A stretch of 64,000 nucleotides of DNA, taken from JACMNW01 sp963708425. GTDB lineage: Bacteria; Pseudomonadota; Alphaproteobacteria; Rhodobacterales; Rhodobacteraceae. A program made the translations under genes and the position numbers. Numbering within the stretch: the stretch's first letter is position 1; each line of letters opens with the position of its first letter. This document shows positions 34,719 through 42,745 of the stretch, in pieces. Under the pieces are notes generated by a model. The model did no database searches, was not told the origin of the DNA, and was given only the letters and a program-made list of their open reading frames with translations. Location: positions 682,001-746,000 of the forward strand of contig OY970206.1 in assembly GCA_963708425.1 (NCBI GenBank), read 5' to 3'.

Positions 34719-35579
34719 TTAGTTGCTGGCCGAGATGATCTTGAACACGCAAGGATCGGTTACCAGTTCCGGCGGGCTAAGGCATAGGCCTTGGGCCACC
34801 TGCCACGCGGCAAGTACTTTTGGCACGTAGTCGCGGGTTTCGGCGTAGGGTGGGATGCCTGAATTAGCCTCGACCGCGCCCTCGCCTGCGTTATAGGCGG
34901 CAAGCACCATCAACGGATCGCGTTTAAATCGCTTCATCAGCCAGTCCAGATAGGCGACGCCGCCCTTGATGTTCTGAGTGGCATTGGTGGCATCGGCGAC
35001 GCCAAAACGTTCAGCCGTTGCCGGGATCAGCTGCATCAAGCCTTCAGCACCGGCGGAACTGACGGCATCTGGCCTGCCAGCGCTTTCAATACCGATCACG
35101 GCCAGAACCAGTGCTGGTGACACTTCGGTGCCAAGCGTTGCTGTCAGAATGTCGGTACCGTATTTTTCAGCTATTTCCTGCATCCGTTGTAGACGCGGTG
35201 CCGCAACGGATTTACCGCCCGGCCCTTGTGATAGCGTGGCCATGGCAAGGCCGTAGCGGCCATCAGTAGCATCTATAGCGGTTGGGACAGTATCCCAATA
35301 CCACGCATAGGAAGAAATGACCGGCGCTGACGGGGCAGGAAGCGGCGCTGCACCCTCTTCGGTTCTTGGCGGATTTGGGTCAACCTTCGGCAGGGCGGCC
35401 AGCGCGCGGGCTTGTTCAGCAGGATCTATCTGCACGGTGATGCGCTTTGATACGCCGGGGCCGGGCACCTTAACGCGCTTGAAGGTGAAGCTGGGCTGCG
35501 CTGGCGTTTCTTCGGCCAACATGGCTGCCGGACCGCCAAAGGCAACCGCAATAATTAGAACGCCTGCCCGGATTCGCAT
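34719..35579 (-). CDS. Lytic transglycosylase (SLT domain)
   Basis: Periplasmic peptidoglycan-cleaving enzyme, 286 residues. The start at 35579 gives a clean signal peptide (MRIRAGVLIIAVAFGGPAA). The catalytic Glu is in VIGIESAGRPDAVSSAGAEG, followed by GLMQLIPATAERFGV and the AAYNAGEGAV segment of the SLT fold. It is placed divergent from the flp array and so may open the wall for the Tad pilus, an inference from position. Confidence 0.92.
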   Translation of the reverse strand: MRIRAGVLIIAVAFGGPAAMLAEETPAQPSFTFKRVKVPGPGVSKRITVQIDPAEQARALAALPKVDPNPPRTEEGAAPLPAPSAPVISSYAWYWDTVPTAIDATDGRYGLAMATLSQGPGGKSVAAPRLQRMQEIAEKYGTDILTATLGTEVSPALVLAVIGIESAGRPDAVSSAGAEGLMQLIPATAERFGVADATNATQNIKGGVAYLDWLMKRFKRDPLMVLAAYNAGEGAVEANSGIPPYAETRDYVPKVLAAWQVAQGLCLSPPELVTDPCVFKIISASN

Positions 35580-35938
35580 CGGTTTGCCCGCCTGCTGTTG
35601 TTTGTTTTTGTTGCGCTGGTTGTCGCAGAGAAACGGCTTTTGAGCCAGTATTTCCGGGGTAAATCGCGGCAAAGCTGTCGAGATCGGCGGGAAAGCCACG
35701 GTTTTCTGGTGGGGGATGGCAAAAGGTAAAAAAAAATATCATTTATTTTCAGATCATTATGCGGAAAATTCAAACTAATTTTGGGGTGGCCAAAAATGCC
35801 GCGCCCATTCCCCAGTGTTGCCATGATTGAGGGGGCATATGGGGCCATGCCGAAACGGAAAGCGGACGGAACAGAGACCAACGCATAGGACCGAAGCGGT
35901 AAGTTAATTTAGAGCAACCCCTGAGAAAGAGACCCACC
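35580..35938. other. Intergenic region between transglycosylase and first flp
   Basis: About 360 bp with no gene. It is AT-rich around 35720-35790 (an A9 run and ATCATTTATTTTCAG) and presumably holds both divergent promoters. From 35847 to 35879 it carries a 33-bp leader segment (begins ATGCCGAAACGGAAAGCGGA) that recurs at 37344-37376 and, more diverged, at 36844-36876 before other flp copies. Confidence 0.6.
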
Positions 35939-36136
35939 ATGACATTCCTGAACATCTTCAAATCTTTTGCGAACGACGAAGCCGGCGCAGTAACCGTTGA
36001 CTGGGTCGTGCTGACCGCAGCCATCGTTGGCCTTGGCATGGTTGTGATGACCACCGTCGGTGGCGGCATCGAAGGCCTGGGCAACAAAGTTGTCACCGAC
36101 CTGAACGCACGCAACTCCGGCTACGTTAGCCCTTAA
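35939..36136 (+). CDS. flp: Flp/Fap-type pilin, copy 1
   Basis: A 65-residue type IVb prepilin. A short leader (MTFLNIFKSFANDEAG) ends in Gly16, then AVTVDWVVLTAAIVGLGMVV forms the hydrophobic assembly helix. The usual Flp motif is G/xxxxEY; here the +5 residue is Asp21 and the next is Trp22. The protein is identical to copy 3. AGAAAGAGA lies before the ATG. It is processed by the prepilin peptidase encoded at 47652 and assembled by the cpa/tad genes. Confidence 0.92.
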   Translation: MTFLNIFKSFANDEAGAVTVDWVVLTAAIVGLGMVVMTTVGGGIEGLGNKVVTDLNARNSGYVSP

Positions 36137-36165
36137 TCCTGATCTCGCGCTCGCGAGTATCACGT

Positions 36166-36198
36166 GGCCGCATTCCTCACGGGATGCGGCCATTTTCT
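36166..36198 (+). terminator. Terminator after flp copy 1
   Basis: Stem GGCCGCAT (36166-36173) with ATGCGGCC (36184-36191) followed by ATTTTCTG. Equivalent hairpins follow copies 2 and 3. Confidence 0.7.
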
Positions 36199-36432
36199 GT
36201 GGTCAAAGCGCATAGCCCTGTCCCAAATCAACAGTGGTATTGTTTCTTGCGCAAACCCGGTGTGTTTCCTGAACATTCCGTTCCGATAAAATTCTTTCTT
36301 AGTGTTGCCCTAATTTAGACACTTTTGGTGCACAACTTTGCTTCATTCCGAGGCGGGGCGCGGACGGACGAAGATCAGTCCCATCTGACGCGGTATTGTT
36401 AAAACAGTGTGACTTTTGAAAGAGTAAAACAA

Positions 36433-36630
36433 ATGACCCTCCTGAACATCTTCAAATCTTTTGCATGCGACGAAGCTGGCGCCGTAACGGTCGACTGGGT
36501 CGTTCTGACTGCGGCCGTCGTTGGCCTTGGCATGGTTGTGATGTCGACTGTCGGCGGCGGCATCCAGAGCCTTGGCAACAAAATTATTACTGATCTGAAC
36601 AACCGCAGCTCCGGCTACGTCAGCCCATAA
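36433..36630 (+). CDS. flp: Flp/Fap-type pilin, copy 2 (most diverged of the four)
   Basis: Also 65 residues, but differs from copies 1, 3 and 4 at several positions: it starts MTLLNIF, has a cysteine in the leader (SFACDEAG), and ends GGGIQSLGNKIITDLNNRSS. The processing site and Asp-Trp pair are kept. Its start is set by alignment with the other copies (ATG 36433; an upstream in-frame ATG at 36409 adds eight residues). Confidence 0.9.
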   Translation: MTLLNIFKSFACDEAGAVTVDWVVLTAAVVGLGMVVMSTVGGGIQSLGNKIITDLNNRSSGYVSP

Positions 36631-36657
36631 TTCCGAACGCGCTGTTGTCAGCGCCAA

Positions 36658-36690
36658 AAGGCCGCATCCCACGTGGGGTGCGGCCTTCCG
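36658..36690 (+). terminator. Terminator after flp copy 2
   Basis: AAGGCCGCATCCCA pairs (one mismatch) with TGGGGTGCGGCCTT around a 2-base loop, followed by a short pyrimidine tract. Confidence 0.65.
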
Positions 36691-36935
36691 TCATTGTCGC
36701 CGCTCGACGCGGCGGACAGGCGGATCGGCAGGCCGATCACTGTTTCCCAAAGACACCGGCAGTGTTTCGAAAAAAAACATTTGTGACCAATTTTTTCATA
36801 CCACCGCCCAAATCCAACCACTTTTATACATCAAATGATGGTCATGCCTTGATGGGAAGCGGATCAAACAGAGACCGGCCAGCAAGACCAGAACAAAGTC
36901 ATAGTACAGAGCAACCCCTGAGAAAGAGACCCACC

Positions 36936-37133
36936 ATGACATTCCTGAACATCTTCAAATCTTTTGCGAACGACGAAGCCGGCGCAGTAACCGTTGACTG
37001 GGTCGTGCTGACCGCAGCCATCGTTGGCCTTGGCATGGTTGTGATGACCACCGTTGGCGGCGGCATCGAAGGCCTGGGCAACAAAGTTGTCACCGACCTG
37101 AACGCACGCAACTCCGGCTACGTTAGCCCTTAA
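36936..37133 (+). CDS. flp: Flp/Fap-type pilin, copy 3
   Basis: 65 residues, amino-acid identical to copy 1; even the 30-odd bases before the ATG (AGAGCAACCCCTGAGAAAGA and on) are shared with copy 1, showing recent duplication or gene conversion. A 24-bp element (36805-36828, starting CGCCCAAATC) about 107 bp upstream is shared with copy 4 and in weaker form with copies 2 and 5, a candidate promoter. Confidence 0.92.
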   Translation: MTFLNIFKSFANDEAGAVTVDWVVLTAAIVGLGMVVMTTVGGGIEGLGNKVVTDLNARNSGYVSP

Positions 37134-37162
37134 TCCTAATCTCGCACTTGCGAGTATCACGT

Positions 37163-37200
37163 GGCCGCATCCCACACGGGGTGCGGCCTTTCTTCATTTT
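37163..37200 (+). terminator. Terminator after flp copy 3
   Basis: GGCCGCATCCC pairs with GGGGTGCGGCC (37163-37188 region), followed by TTTCTTCATTTT. Confidence 0.7.
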
Positions 37201-37433
37201 AGGCCGGCGACACGGGGTATCGACGAAACGCACCGCCTACTGTTTCTCAAATGCGCGGGCAGTGTTTCCAACAAATCGTTTTGTCTGCAATTTTATCATA
37301 TGGCCGCCCAAATCAGACCACGTTTGTAACGGCATATGTCTTTATGCCGAAACGGAAAACGGACGGAACAGAGACCGGGCCAGACGACCGCAGCGGTAAG
37401 TAGTTTGAGCAACCCAGAAGAAAGAGTAACACC

Positions 37434-37631
37434 ATGACATTCCTGAACATCTTCAAATCTTTTGCGAACGACGAAGCCGGCGCAGTAACCGTTGACTGGG
37501 TCGTTCTGACCGCAGCCATCGTTGGCCTCGGCATGGTTGTGATGACCACCGTTGGCGGCGGCATCCAGGGCCTGGGCAACAAAGTTGTGACCGACCTCAA
37601 CGCACGCAACTCCGGCTACGTTAGCCCATAA
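37434..37631 (+). CDS. flp: Flp/Fap-type pilin, copy 4
   Basis: 65 residues, identical to copies 1 and 3 except Gln for Glu in GGGIQGLGNK. The upstream leader segment (37344-37376) matches copy 1 and the candidate promoter element is at 37305-37328. Four copies in 1.7 kb suggest a need for abundant major pilin or for antigenic or functional mixing. Confidence 0.92.
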   Translation: MTFLNIFKSFANDEAGAVTVDWVVLTAAIVGLGMVVMTTVGGGIQGLGNKVVTDLNARNSGYVSP

Positions 37632-37654
37632 TTCTGACCTGCTTTTGCAAAGCT

Positions 37655-37700
37655 AACCCGGGGGGGCTGCGTTCGTTTCTTACGCCGCCCCCTTTTTTGT
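37655..37700 (+). terminator. Probable terminator after flp copy 4
   Basis: A G7 tract and CTGCG pair imperfectly with CGCCGCCCCC, followed by TTTTTTGTTTTG. Confidence 0.6.
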
Positions 37701-37836
37701 TTTGCGTTATGCCGCCTGATCGAAATGCCTGCTTAAAGCAATGATTGGTCCCAATTCTGGCCACATTTGTATAGTAGTTCAGCTGATGACGGTGGCGTGG
37801 CGTGAGTGACCAAATAGTGCCTGAGAGGAAGTACAT

Positions 37837-38031
37837 ATGAAGAACATAGTTTTCAGGTTTTGCCACGACGAAACCGGCGCCGTTACGGTGGACTGGGTCG
37901 TGTTGACCGCAGCCATCATCGGTGTGGGAATGCTGGTGCTGACGCCCATCGCCTTCAGCACCGACAGTTCTGCCTCGAAAATAGCGGCAAACATCGCCAA
38001 TCAAAGTGTTGGATACACATCCAGCCCCTAA
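37837..38031 (+). CDS. Divergent Flp-type pilin, copy 5
   Basis: A 64-residue prepilin that keeps the DETGAVTVDWVVLTAAIIGVG processing and helix region (cleavage after Gly14, Asp19 at +5) but has a different leader (MKNIVFRFCH) and C-terminal half (LTPIAFSTDSSASKIAANIANQSVGYTSSP). It lies between the amplified major pilin genes and cpaB and has its own promoter-like element at 37749-37771. It may be a minor or tip pilin. No TadE/F pseudopilins are present to do that job in this locus. Confidence 0.85.
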   Translation: MKNIVFRFCHDETGAVTVDWVVLTAAIIGVGMLVLTPIAFSTDSSASKIAANIANQSVGYTSSP

Positions 38032-38105
38032 TCGGCACCTCAGGTGCCTTTGGCCGACGCAGGGCGTGTTGGTCTGTTTCGTACATATGTTAAAGGGGAA
38101 ATGAG

Positions 38106-38951
38106 ATGCGTATGGTATTTGGGCTTGTTTTGGTGGTGGGTCTGGCACTCGCTGGCTTTGCCGTCTACATGGCTCAGGGCTTCATCAGCCAAACGCAGAA
38201 TGAGTTGGAGCAAGAGCGCGCCATTCGCGAGAAGTCCGGGCCTTTGGTCGAGGTTTTCGTCGCGAACAAGCCACTCAACTATGGTGATGTCTTGACCAAA
38301 GAGGACGTCCAACTGATTTATTGGCCAGAGAACGCGCTGCCGGAAACCATTTTCCGCGACGGCGAAGTGCTTTTTCCAGAAGATGGAAAAGAGCCGCGCT
38401 ATGTGGTCCGCCAAATGGAAATGTTCGAACCGGTTCTGGCAACCAAAGTCACCGAGCCTGGGCAGCCGGCTGGTTTGACGGGCCAGTTGACCAAAGGCAT
38501 GCGTGCCTTCGCCATCAAGGTTGATGTGGAATCCGGGGTATCAGGCTTCTTGCAACCCGGCGACAATGTCGATGTTTACTGGACAGGCCAAACCTCGGGC
38601 GTCGATGGTGAACTGACCCGGTTGATCGAAAGTACCATCAAGATCGTGGCCGTCGATCAGGTTGCCAATGGCGAACGTGCCAATGCCGCAGCAGTAGCGC
38701 GCACCGTCACGGTAGAAGTTTCGCCGCAGCAAGTTGCGCGTCTGGCACAGGCGCAGGCAACGGGTCGTCTGGCGCTGTCGCTGGTCGGTACGGGTGACGA
38801 GACGGTGTCGGCCGGTGTCGAGGTCGACAATGCAGGTTTGTTGGGCATCGAAGCACAGCAGATTGTTGCCGCCGAAGAAGAGAAGGTCTGCACGATCCGC
38901 ACGCGTAAGGGCGGCGAAGCGGTGGAAATCGCGATCCCCTGCACAAACTAA
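38106..38951 (+). CDS. cpaB: Flp pilus assembly protein CpaB (RcpC)
   Basis: A 281-residue protein with an N-terminal membrane anchor (VFGLVLVVGLALAGFAVYMAQ) and a SAF/RcpC domain (VEVFVANKPLNYGDVLTKEDV, LTKGMRAFAIKVDVESGVSGFLQPGDNVDV). It spans the periplasm and connects to the secretin. It is the first gene of the pilus machinery after the pilins; a strong terminator follows, so it may be expressed apart from cpaC. Confidence 0.92.
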   Translation: MRMVFGLVLVVGLALAGFAVYMAQGFISQTQNELEQERAIREKSGPLVEVFVANKPLNYGDVLTKEDVQLIYWPENALPETIFRDGEVLFPEDGKEPRYVVRQMEMFEPVLATKVTEPGQPAGLTGQLTKGMRAFAIKVDVESGVSGFLQPGDNVDVYWTGQTSGVDGELTRLIESTIKIVAVDQVANGERANAAAVARTVTVEVSPQQVARLAQAQATGRLALSLVGTGDETVSAGVEVDNAGLLGIEAQQIVAAEEEKVCTIRTRKGGEAVEIAIPCTN

Positions 38952-38966
38952 TGTAATGTAAATTAA

Positions 38967-39004
38967 AGGGCGCAACCCCAGATGCGGTGGTTGCGCCCTT
39001 CCGT
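38967..39004 (+). terminator. Terminator after cpaB
   Basis: Perfect 12-bp stem AAGGGCGCAACC/GGTTGCGCCCTT (38967-39001) followed by a short CCGTTTG tail. Confidence 0.65.
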
Positions 39005-39158
39005 TTGCGCGACTGATTGAACCCTGTTGCAAGTTATCCACATCAGGAACCGCCTTTAACCTTTTGATTCTTGCTTAAAAAGCGATTGTGCGGCATGTTG
39101 CTTGCAAGAGCGGGCGTTCAAGACCCGATATTGAGGCGTGATCGAAAGGGCAGGTCAC

Positions 39159-40541
39159 ATGAGCATGCGTAAATTTTGGGCCGCCGGCTTGCTTGGCATG
39201 GCGATGGCTACATCGGCGCTAAGTCCGGTGGCAGCTGAAACCTTGCGGGTGATGCAAGGTGCAGCGTCTTCGGCGCTGAATGTGCCGCTGAACCGGGCCG
39301 TAGTTGTGGAAAGTGATGTCCCTTTTGCGGAACTTTCTATTGCCAATCCTGGCATCGCCGACATCTCCACTCTATCAGACAAGACAATCTACGTTCTGGG
39401 TAAGGCGCCGGGTCGTACCACGCTGACCCTGCTGTCACCCGATGGCAAGTTGATTGCAAACGTCGAAGTTCAAGTGACGCCAGATATTGGCGAGTTCAAA
39501 GAACGCTTGCAGCAAATTCTGCCCGGCGAAAGAATTGAAGTGCGCACCGCGAATGACGGCATCGTGCTGTCGGGCACCGTATCGTCGACGGTAAAGCTGG
39601 ATCGGGCCCTTGATCTTGCGAACCGTTATGCGCCCGAACGGGTGTCAAACCTGATGACAGTCGGTGGCACGCAACAAGTGATGCTGAAAGTGCGCTTTGC
39701 CGAAATGCAGCGGTCGGTGTCGAAAAGTCTGAGTGCGTCGTTGGCTATTGGCGGCACCGACGTTGACGCGGAAACAGGTACTTGGCTTGATACTGGGAAC
39801 GGGATCGGCAGTCCTATCACCGTGCAGGCGGGCACTGAAGGTGCGGCATCAATCGGCTTTTCCGCTGGTTCGCTTGAGTTTGCAGTGTTGATTGAAGCAC
39901 TTGAATCAAAAGGCATGGTTCGCACTTTGGCCGAACCAAACCTTACAGCCCTTTCGGGGCAAGAGGCCAAGTTTCTGGCGGGTGGTGAATACCCCATTCC
40001 TGTGTCTACTAACGACGGTCTTGCGATCGAATATAAGCCATTTGGGGTGGAACTGAATTTCACCCCGACAGTCGTCGATGAAAACGTCATCAACTTGATT
40101 ATCAATGCAGCGGTTTCGTCGCTTGATCCGCAGACGACCGTCTCGCAGAACGGGGGGATTTCCGTCAACGCGTTCCGTCGCCGCGAAACATCGACGACGG
40201 TGGAAATGCGCGATGGAGAAAGCTTTGCAATCGCCGGTCTGTTGCAAGATGACTTCCGTGATCTGAATGGTCAGGTGCCTTGGCTGGGTGACATTCCCGT
40301 GCTTGGCGCACTGTTCCGCAGTTCGGAATACCAACGCGCGCAGAGCGAGCTTGTTATTATCGTAACACCGCATCTTGTGACCCCGACTCGCGGCGAGGCG
40401 CTTGCCTTGCCAACGGATCGGGTTCGTTTGCCCACAGAGCGCGATCTGTTCTTGTTCGGCAATGTATCCGGCAGACAGGGAGCTGCTGGCGAAGTGGCCC
40501 GGCAGGACTTTAGCGGTTCCTACGGCTATGTGATGGAGTAA
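39159..40541 (+). CDS. cpaC: Tad secretin CpaC (RcpA)
   Basis: Outer-membrane secretin of 460 residues. A signal peptide is followed by an N-terminal domain (VVVESDVPFAELSIANPGIADI), a BON-like segment and the C-terminal secretin domain with FLAGGEYPIPV, GVELNFTPTVVDENVINL and VPWLGDIPVLGALFRS. It starts at MSMRKFW; an in-frame GTG 21 bp upstream is less likely. The next gene begins 4 bp after the stop. Confidence 0.94.
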   Translation: MSMRKFWAAGLLGMAMATSALSPVAAETLRVMQGAASSALNVPLNRAVVVESDVPFAELSIANPGIADISTLSDKTIYVLGKAPGRTTLTLLSPDGKLIANVEVQVTPDIGEFKERLQQILPGERIEVRTANDGIVLSGTVSSTVKLDRALDLANRYAPERVSNLMTVGGTQQVMLKVRFAEMQRSVSKSLSASLAIGGTDVDAETGTWLDTGNGIGSPITVQAGTEGAASIGFSAGSLEFAVLIEALESKGMVRTLAEPNLTALSGQEAKFLAGGEYPIPVSTNDGLAIEYKPFGVELNFTPTVVDENVINLIINAAVSSLDPQTTVSQNGGISVNAFRRRETSTTVEMRDGESFAIAGLLQDDFRDLNGQVPWLGDIPVLGALFRSSEYQRAQSELVIIVTPHLVTPTRGEALALPTDRVRLPTERDLFLFGNVSGRQGAAGEVARQDFSGSYGYVME

Positions 40542-40544
40542 GAG

Positions 40545-41198
40545 ATGAAACACGCACTTCGCCCTCTTTTCGTCTCGGTGTCGTTGCTGGCGCTGGCAGC
40601 TTGCGGCAGCAACTTTGACCGCGCGGTTGGAGCATCGGCTGATGCTGGTCAGTTCGGCAATGCGACAATGAACAATATGCTGGTCCAAACTGGGCAGCAG
40701 TCGTTCAGCGTTGCTTTGGGTGAACGCTTTGCCGCCGAGGTTCCGACAACAATCACCTTCGCGTTCAACAGCGCGGAGTTGACGGATGCCGCAAGGACAA
40801 CCCTGCGGAACCAGGCTGACTGGATCCGTCAGTTCCCCGAAATCCGGTTCCGGGTGTATGGACACACCGATCTTGTCGGATCAAACGCCTATAACAAGGC
40901 GCTTGGCTTGCGGCGGGCGCAGGCGGCCGTTGCGTATCTTAGCAGCCAAGGGATAAATGGCGCACGGCTTGAAGCCATCGTATCGTATGGCAAAACCCGT
41001 CCCGTTATCCAGACATCGGGCCCGGAAGAGCGCAACCGAAGGACCGTGACCGAGGTTTCCGGCCTTGTCAGCGGTCATCCGGCACTGCTGAACGGTAAGT
41101 ATGCGGCGATCATTCATCGCGACTATGTTGCATCGGCGGAATGGCGGCATCCGGCGTCAGAACCTCCCACAACAGTGTTCGCGCCAACGGGTGGTTGA
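40545..41198 (+). CDS. OmpA-family lipoprotein in the CpaD position
   Basis: A 217-residue lipoprotein: lipobox LALAAC with Cys20, then an OmpA-like peptidoglycan-binding domain (TITFAFNSAELTDAARTTL, RVYGHTDLVGSNAYNKALGLRRAQAV-type segment, RNRRTVTEV). It sits where RcpB/CpaD lies in other Tad loci and may anchor or pilot the secretin to the wall. It directly follows cpaC (3 bp). It is a replacement rather than a CpaD homologue as far as I can see. Confidence 0.85.
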   Translation: MKHALRPLFVSVSLLALAACGSNFDRAVGASADAGQFGNATMNNMLVQTGQQSFSVALGERFAAEVPTTITFAFNSAELTDAARTTLRNQADWIRQFPEIRFRVYGHTDLVGSNAYNKALGLRRAQAAVAYLSSQGINGARLEAIVSYGKTRPVIQTSGPEERNRRTVTEVSGLVSGHPALLNGKYAAIIHRDYVASAEWRHPASEPPTTVFAPTGG

Positions 41199-41202
41199 TT
41201 TT

Positions 41203-41228
41203 GTTGGGCCCGCAGATGCGGGCCCAAC
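41203..41228. terminator. 12-bp perfect inverted repeat after the OmpA-like gene
   Basis: GTTGGGCCCGCA and TGCGGGCCCAAC around a 2-base loop, without a T-run. It could be a terminator or an mRNA stabiliser; the 250 bp to cpaE otherwise hold a probable promoter. Confidence 0.5.
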
Positions 41229-41449
41229 GCATTTGAAACGGTTGTTTCGAATACAGCTAAAAATCAAAGATTAACGGCTTTTTAGCCCCAATATCGCCAC
41301 CATTCGAAGGCATTCCTCATCAAGTGGGAACAGTCGCGCGGCCAATGTGCCGTGCACGGGGCCCCGGACATGGCATGTGGTGGCCCCGCAATTCTGCGAA
41401 CCAGCGCTTGCTCTATCTCCGGACCCCGTCTTTGGAAGGGCATGAGGCT

Positions 41450-42727
41450 ATGACGAGCGTGGCTACTTTACAGCCGGAACCGGCACCGATTGTTGCGTGC
41501 ACGATTTCGCGCGATGTGCAGAATTTCGATCTGCTGATCGACGATATGGAGCTGGAACTTGGCGAAAGCTGGGGCGATCTTTCGTTTGACGATGCGGTCG
41601 TCTTTCTGGAGCAGCCCGAAGCATCGGTCCTGGAATTTGTGGCCATTGCGGTGGACCACGACGACGAAGCCGACCTGTCGCGAATCACCGATATCATCAA
41701 GACCGCCAAAGCCAAGGGCATCAAGATTGTCCTGATCGCCGACCAGGTCAGCCCGATTGCGCTGCATCAACTGCTGCGTCTTGGCGGTGATGATTTTGTG
41801 CCCTACCCGCTTCCCGAAGGTGCACTGCACGAAGCAATCGAGCGGATGCGCAAACCTGCCCCGCAGGCGGCACCGGTGCTGGCTGCTGTGGCAAAGGCTC
41901 CCGATCCTGATGACGTGCCGCACCCGACATTCAAAGCCAAGGGCGACCGGGATGGTGTGGTTTTGCCGGTGCATGGCCTTGCAGGTGGTACTGGCGCATC
42001 AACTTTCGTAACCAATTTGGCGTGGGAACTGGCGACGATTTCCAAGACCGAGGCACCGCGCGTTTGCCTGCTGGATTTTGATTTTCAGTATGGGTCAGTT
42101 GCGACCTATCTTGATCTGCCGCGCAAAGAGGCTGTTATGGAGCTGCTGTCGGACACAACTGCTGCCGACAGCGACAGCTTTGTGCACTCACTGCTAACCT
42201 TCAACGACAAACTGCACGTGTTTACTGCGCCCGCCGATATGGTGCCACTGGACATCGTATCCGGTGACGATATCGGGCGCATCATCGACATGGCGCAGGC
42301 CAACTTTGACTTCGTACTGATCGACATGCCAAAGACCATCGTCAGCTGGACGGAAACCGTGCTGACCCGCGCGCATGTCTATTTTGCCCTGATGGATCTT
42401 GATCTGCGGTCGGCGCAGAACGTGCTGCGTCTCGTGCGAGCGCTGAAGGCCGAAGGCCTGCCACATGAAAAGCTGCGCTTCGTGTTGAATCGGGCACCGC
42501 GCTTTACCGATCTTTCTGCCAAAAGCCGGGTCAAGCGCATGGCGGAAAGCCTGGATATCGACATCGAGGTACAGCTTCCCGATGGTGGCGCACAGGTAAC
42601 CCAGTCGAACGACCATGGGCTGCCGCTGGCGGAAAATGCGGCCAAAAATCCGCTGCGCCGCGAACTGCAAAAGCTGGCGAAATCGCTGTTTGATTTGAAC
42701 AAAGCCGTTGAAACCGGCAAGGGCTGA
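41450..42727 (+). CDS. cpaE: Pilus assembly ATPase CpaE (ParA/MinD-like)
   Basis: A 425-residue protein with an N-terminal atypical receiver-like part (to ~residue 140) and a C-terminal ParA/MinD fold. The deviant Walker A reads GLAGGTGASTFVTNLA, lacking the signature lysine that precedes the first Gly in classic ParA, as in many CpaE/TadZ proteins. VCLLDFDFQYGSVATYLDL and FVLIDMPKTIVSWTE are the other nucleotide-binding segments. It localises the pilus machine to the pole in relatives. The start at 41450 avoids a 42-codon unconserved extension. Confidence 0.9.
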   Translation: MTSVATLQPEPAPIVACTISRDVQNFDLLIDDMELELGESWGDLSFDDAVVFLEQPEASVLEFVAIAVDHDDEADLSRITDIIKTAKAKGIKIVLIADQVSPIALHQLLRLGGDDFVPYPLPEGALHEAIERMRKPAPQAAPVLAAVAKAPDPDDVPHPTFKAKGDRDGVVLPVHGLAGGTGASTFVTNLAWELATISKTEAPRVCLLDFDFQYGSVATYLDLPRKEAVMELLSDTTAADSDSFVHSLLTFNDKLHVFTAPADMVPLDIVSGDDIGRIIDMAQANFDFVLIDMPKTIVSWTETVLTRAHVYFALMDLDLRSAQNVLRLVRALKAEGLPHEKLRFVLNRAPRFTDLSAKSRVKRMAESLDIDIEVQLPDGGAQVTQSNDHGLPLAENAAKNPLRRELQKLAKSLFDLNKAVETGKG

Positions 42728-42745
42728 TCCGCCCCGGGGGAATAG

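Larger units (their letters stand above)
35844..37631 (+). repeat. ~500 bp tandem amplification of the flp gene
   Basis: The flp starts at 35939, 36433, 36936 and 37434 are spaced 494, 503 and 498 bp. Each unit contains upstream leader, gene and terminator. Copies 3 and 4 share long upstream homology (for example ACTGTTTC...GCAGTGTTTC and CAATTTT-TCATA segments), and copies 1 and 4 share the leader at 35847 and 37344. This is a gene-sized tandem duplication. Confidence 0.85.
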
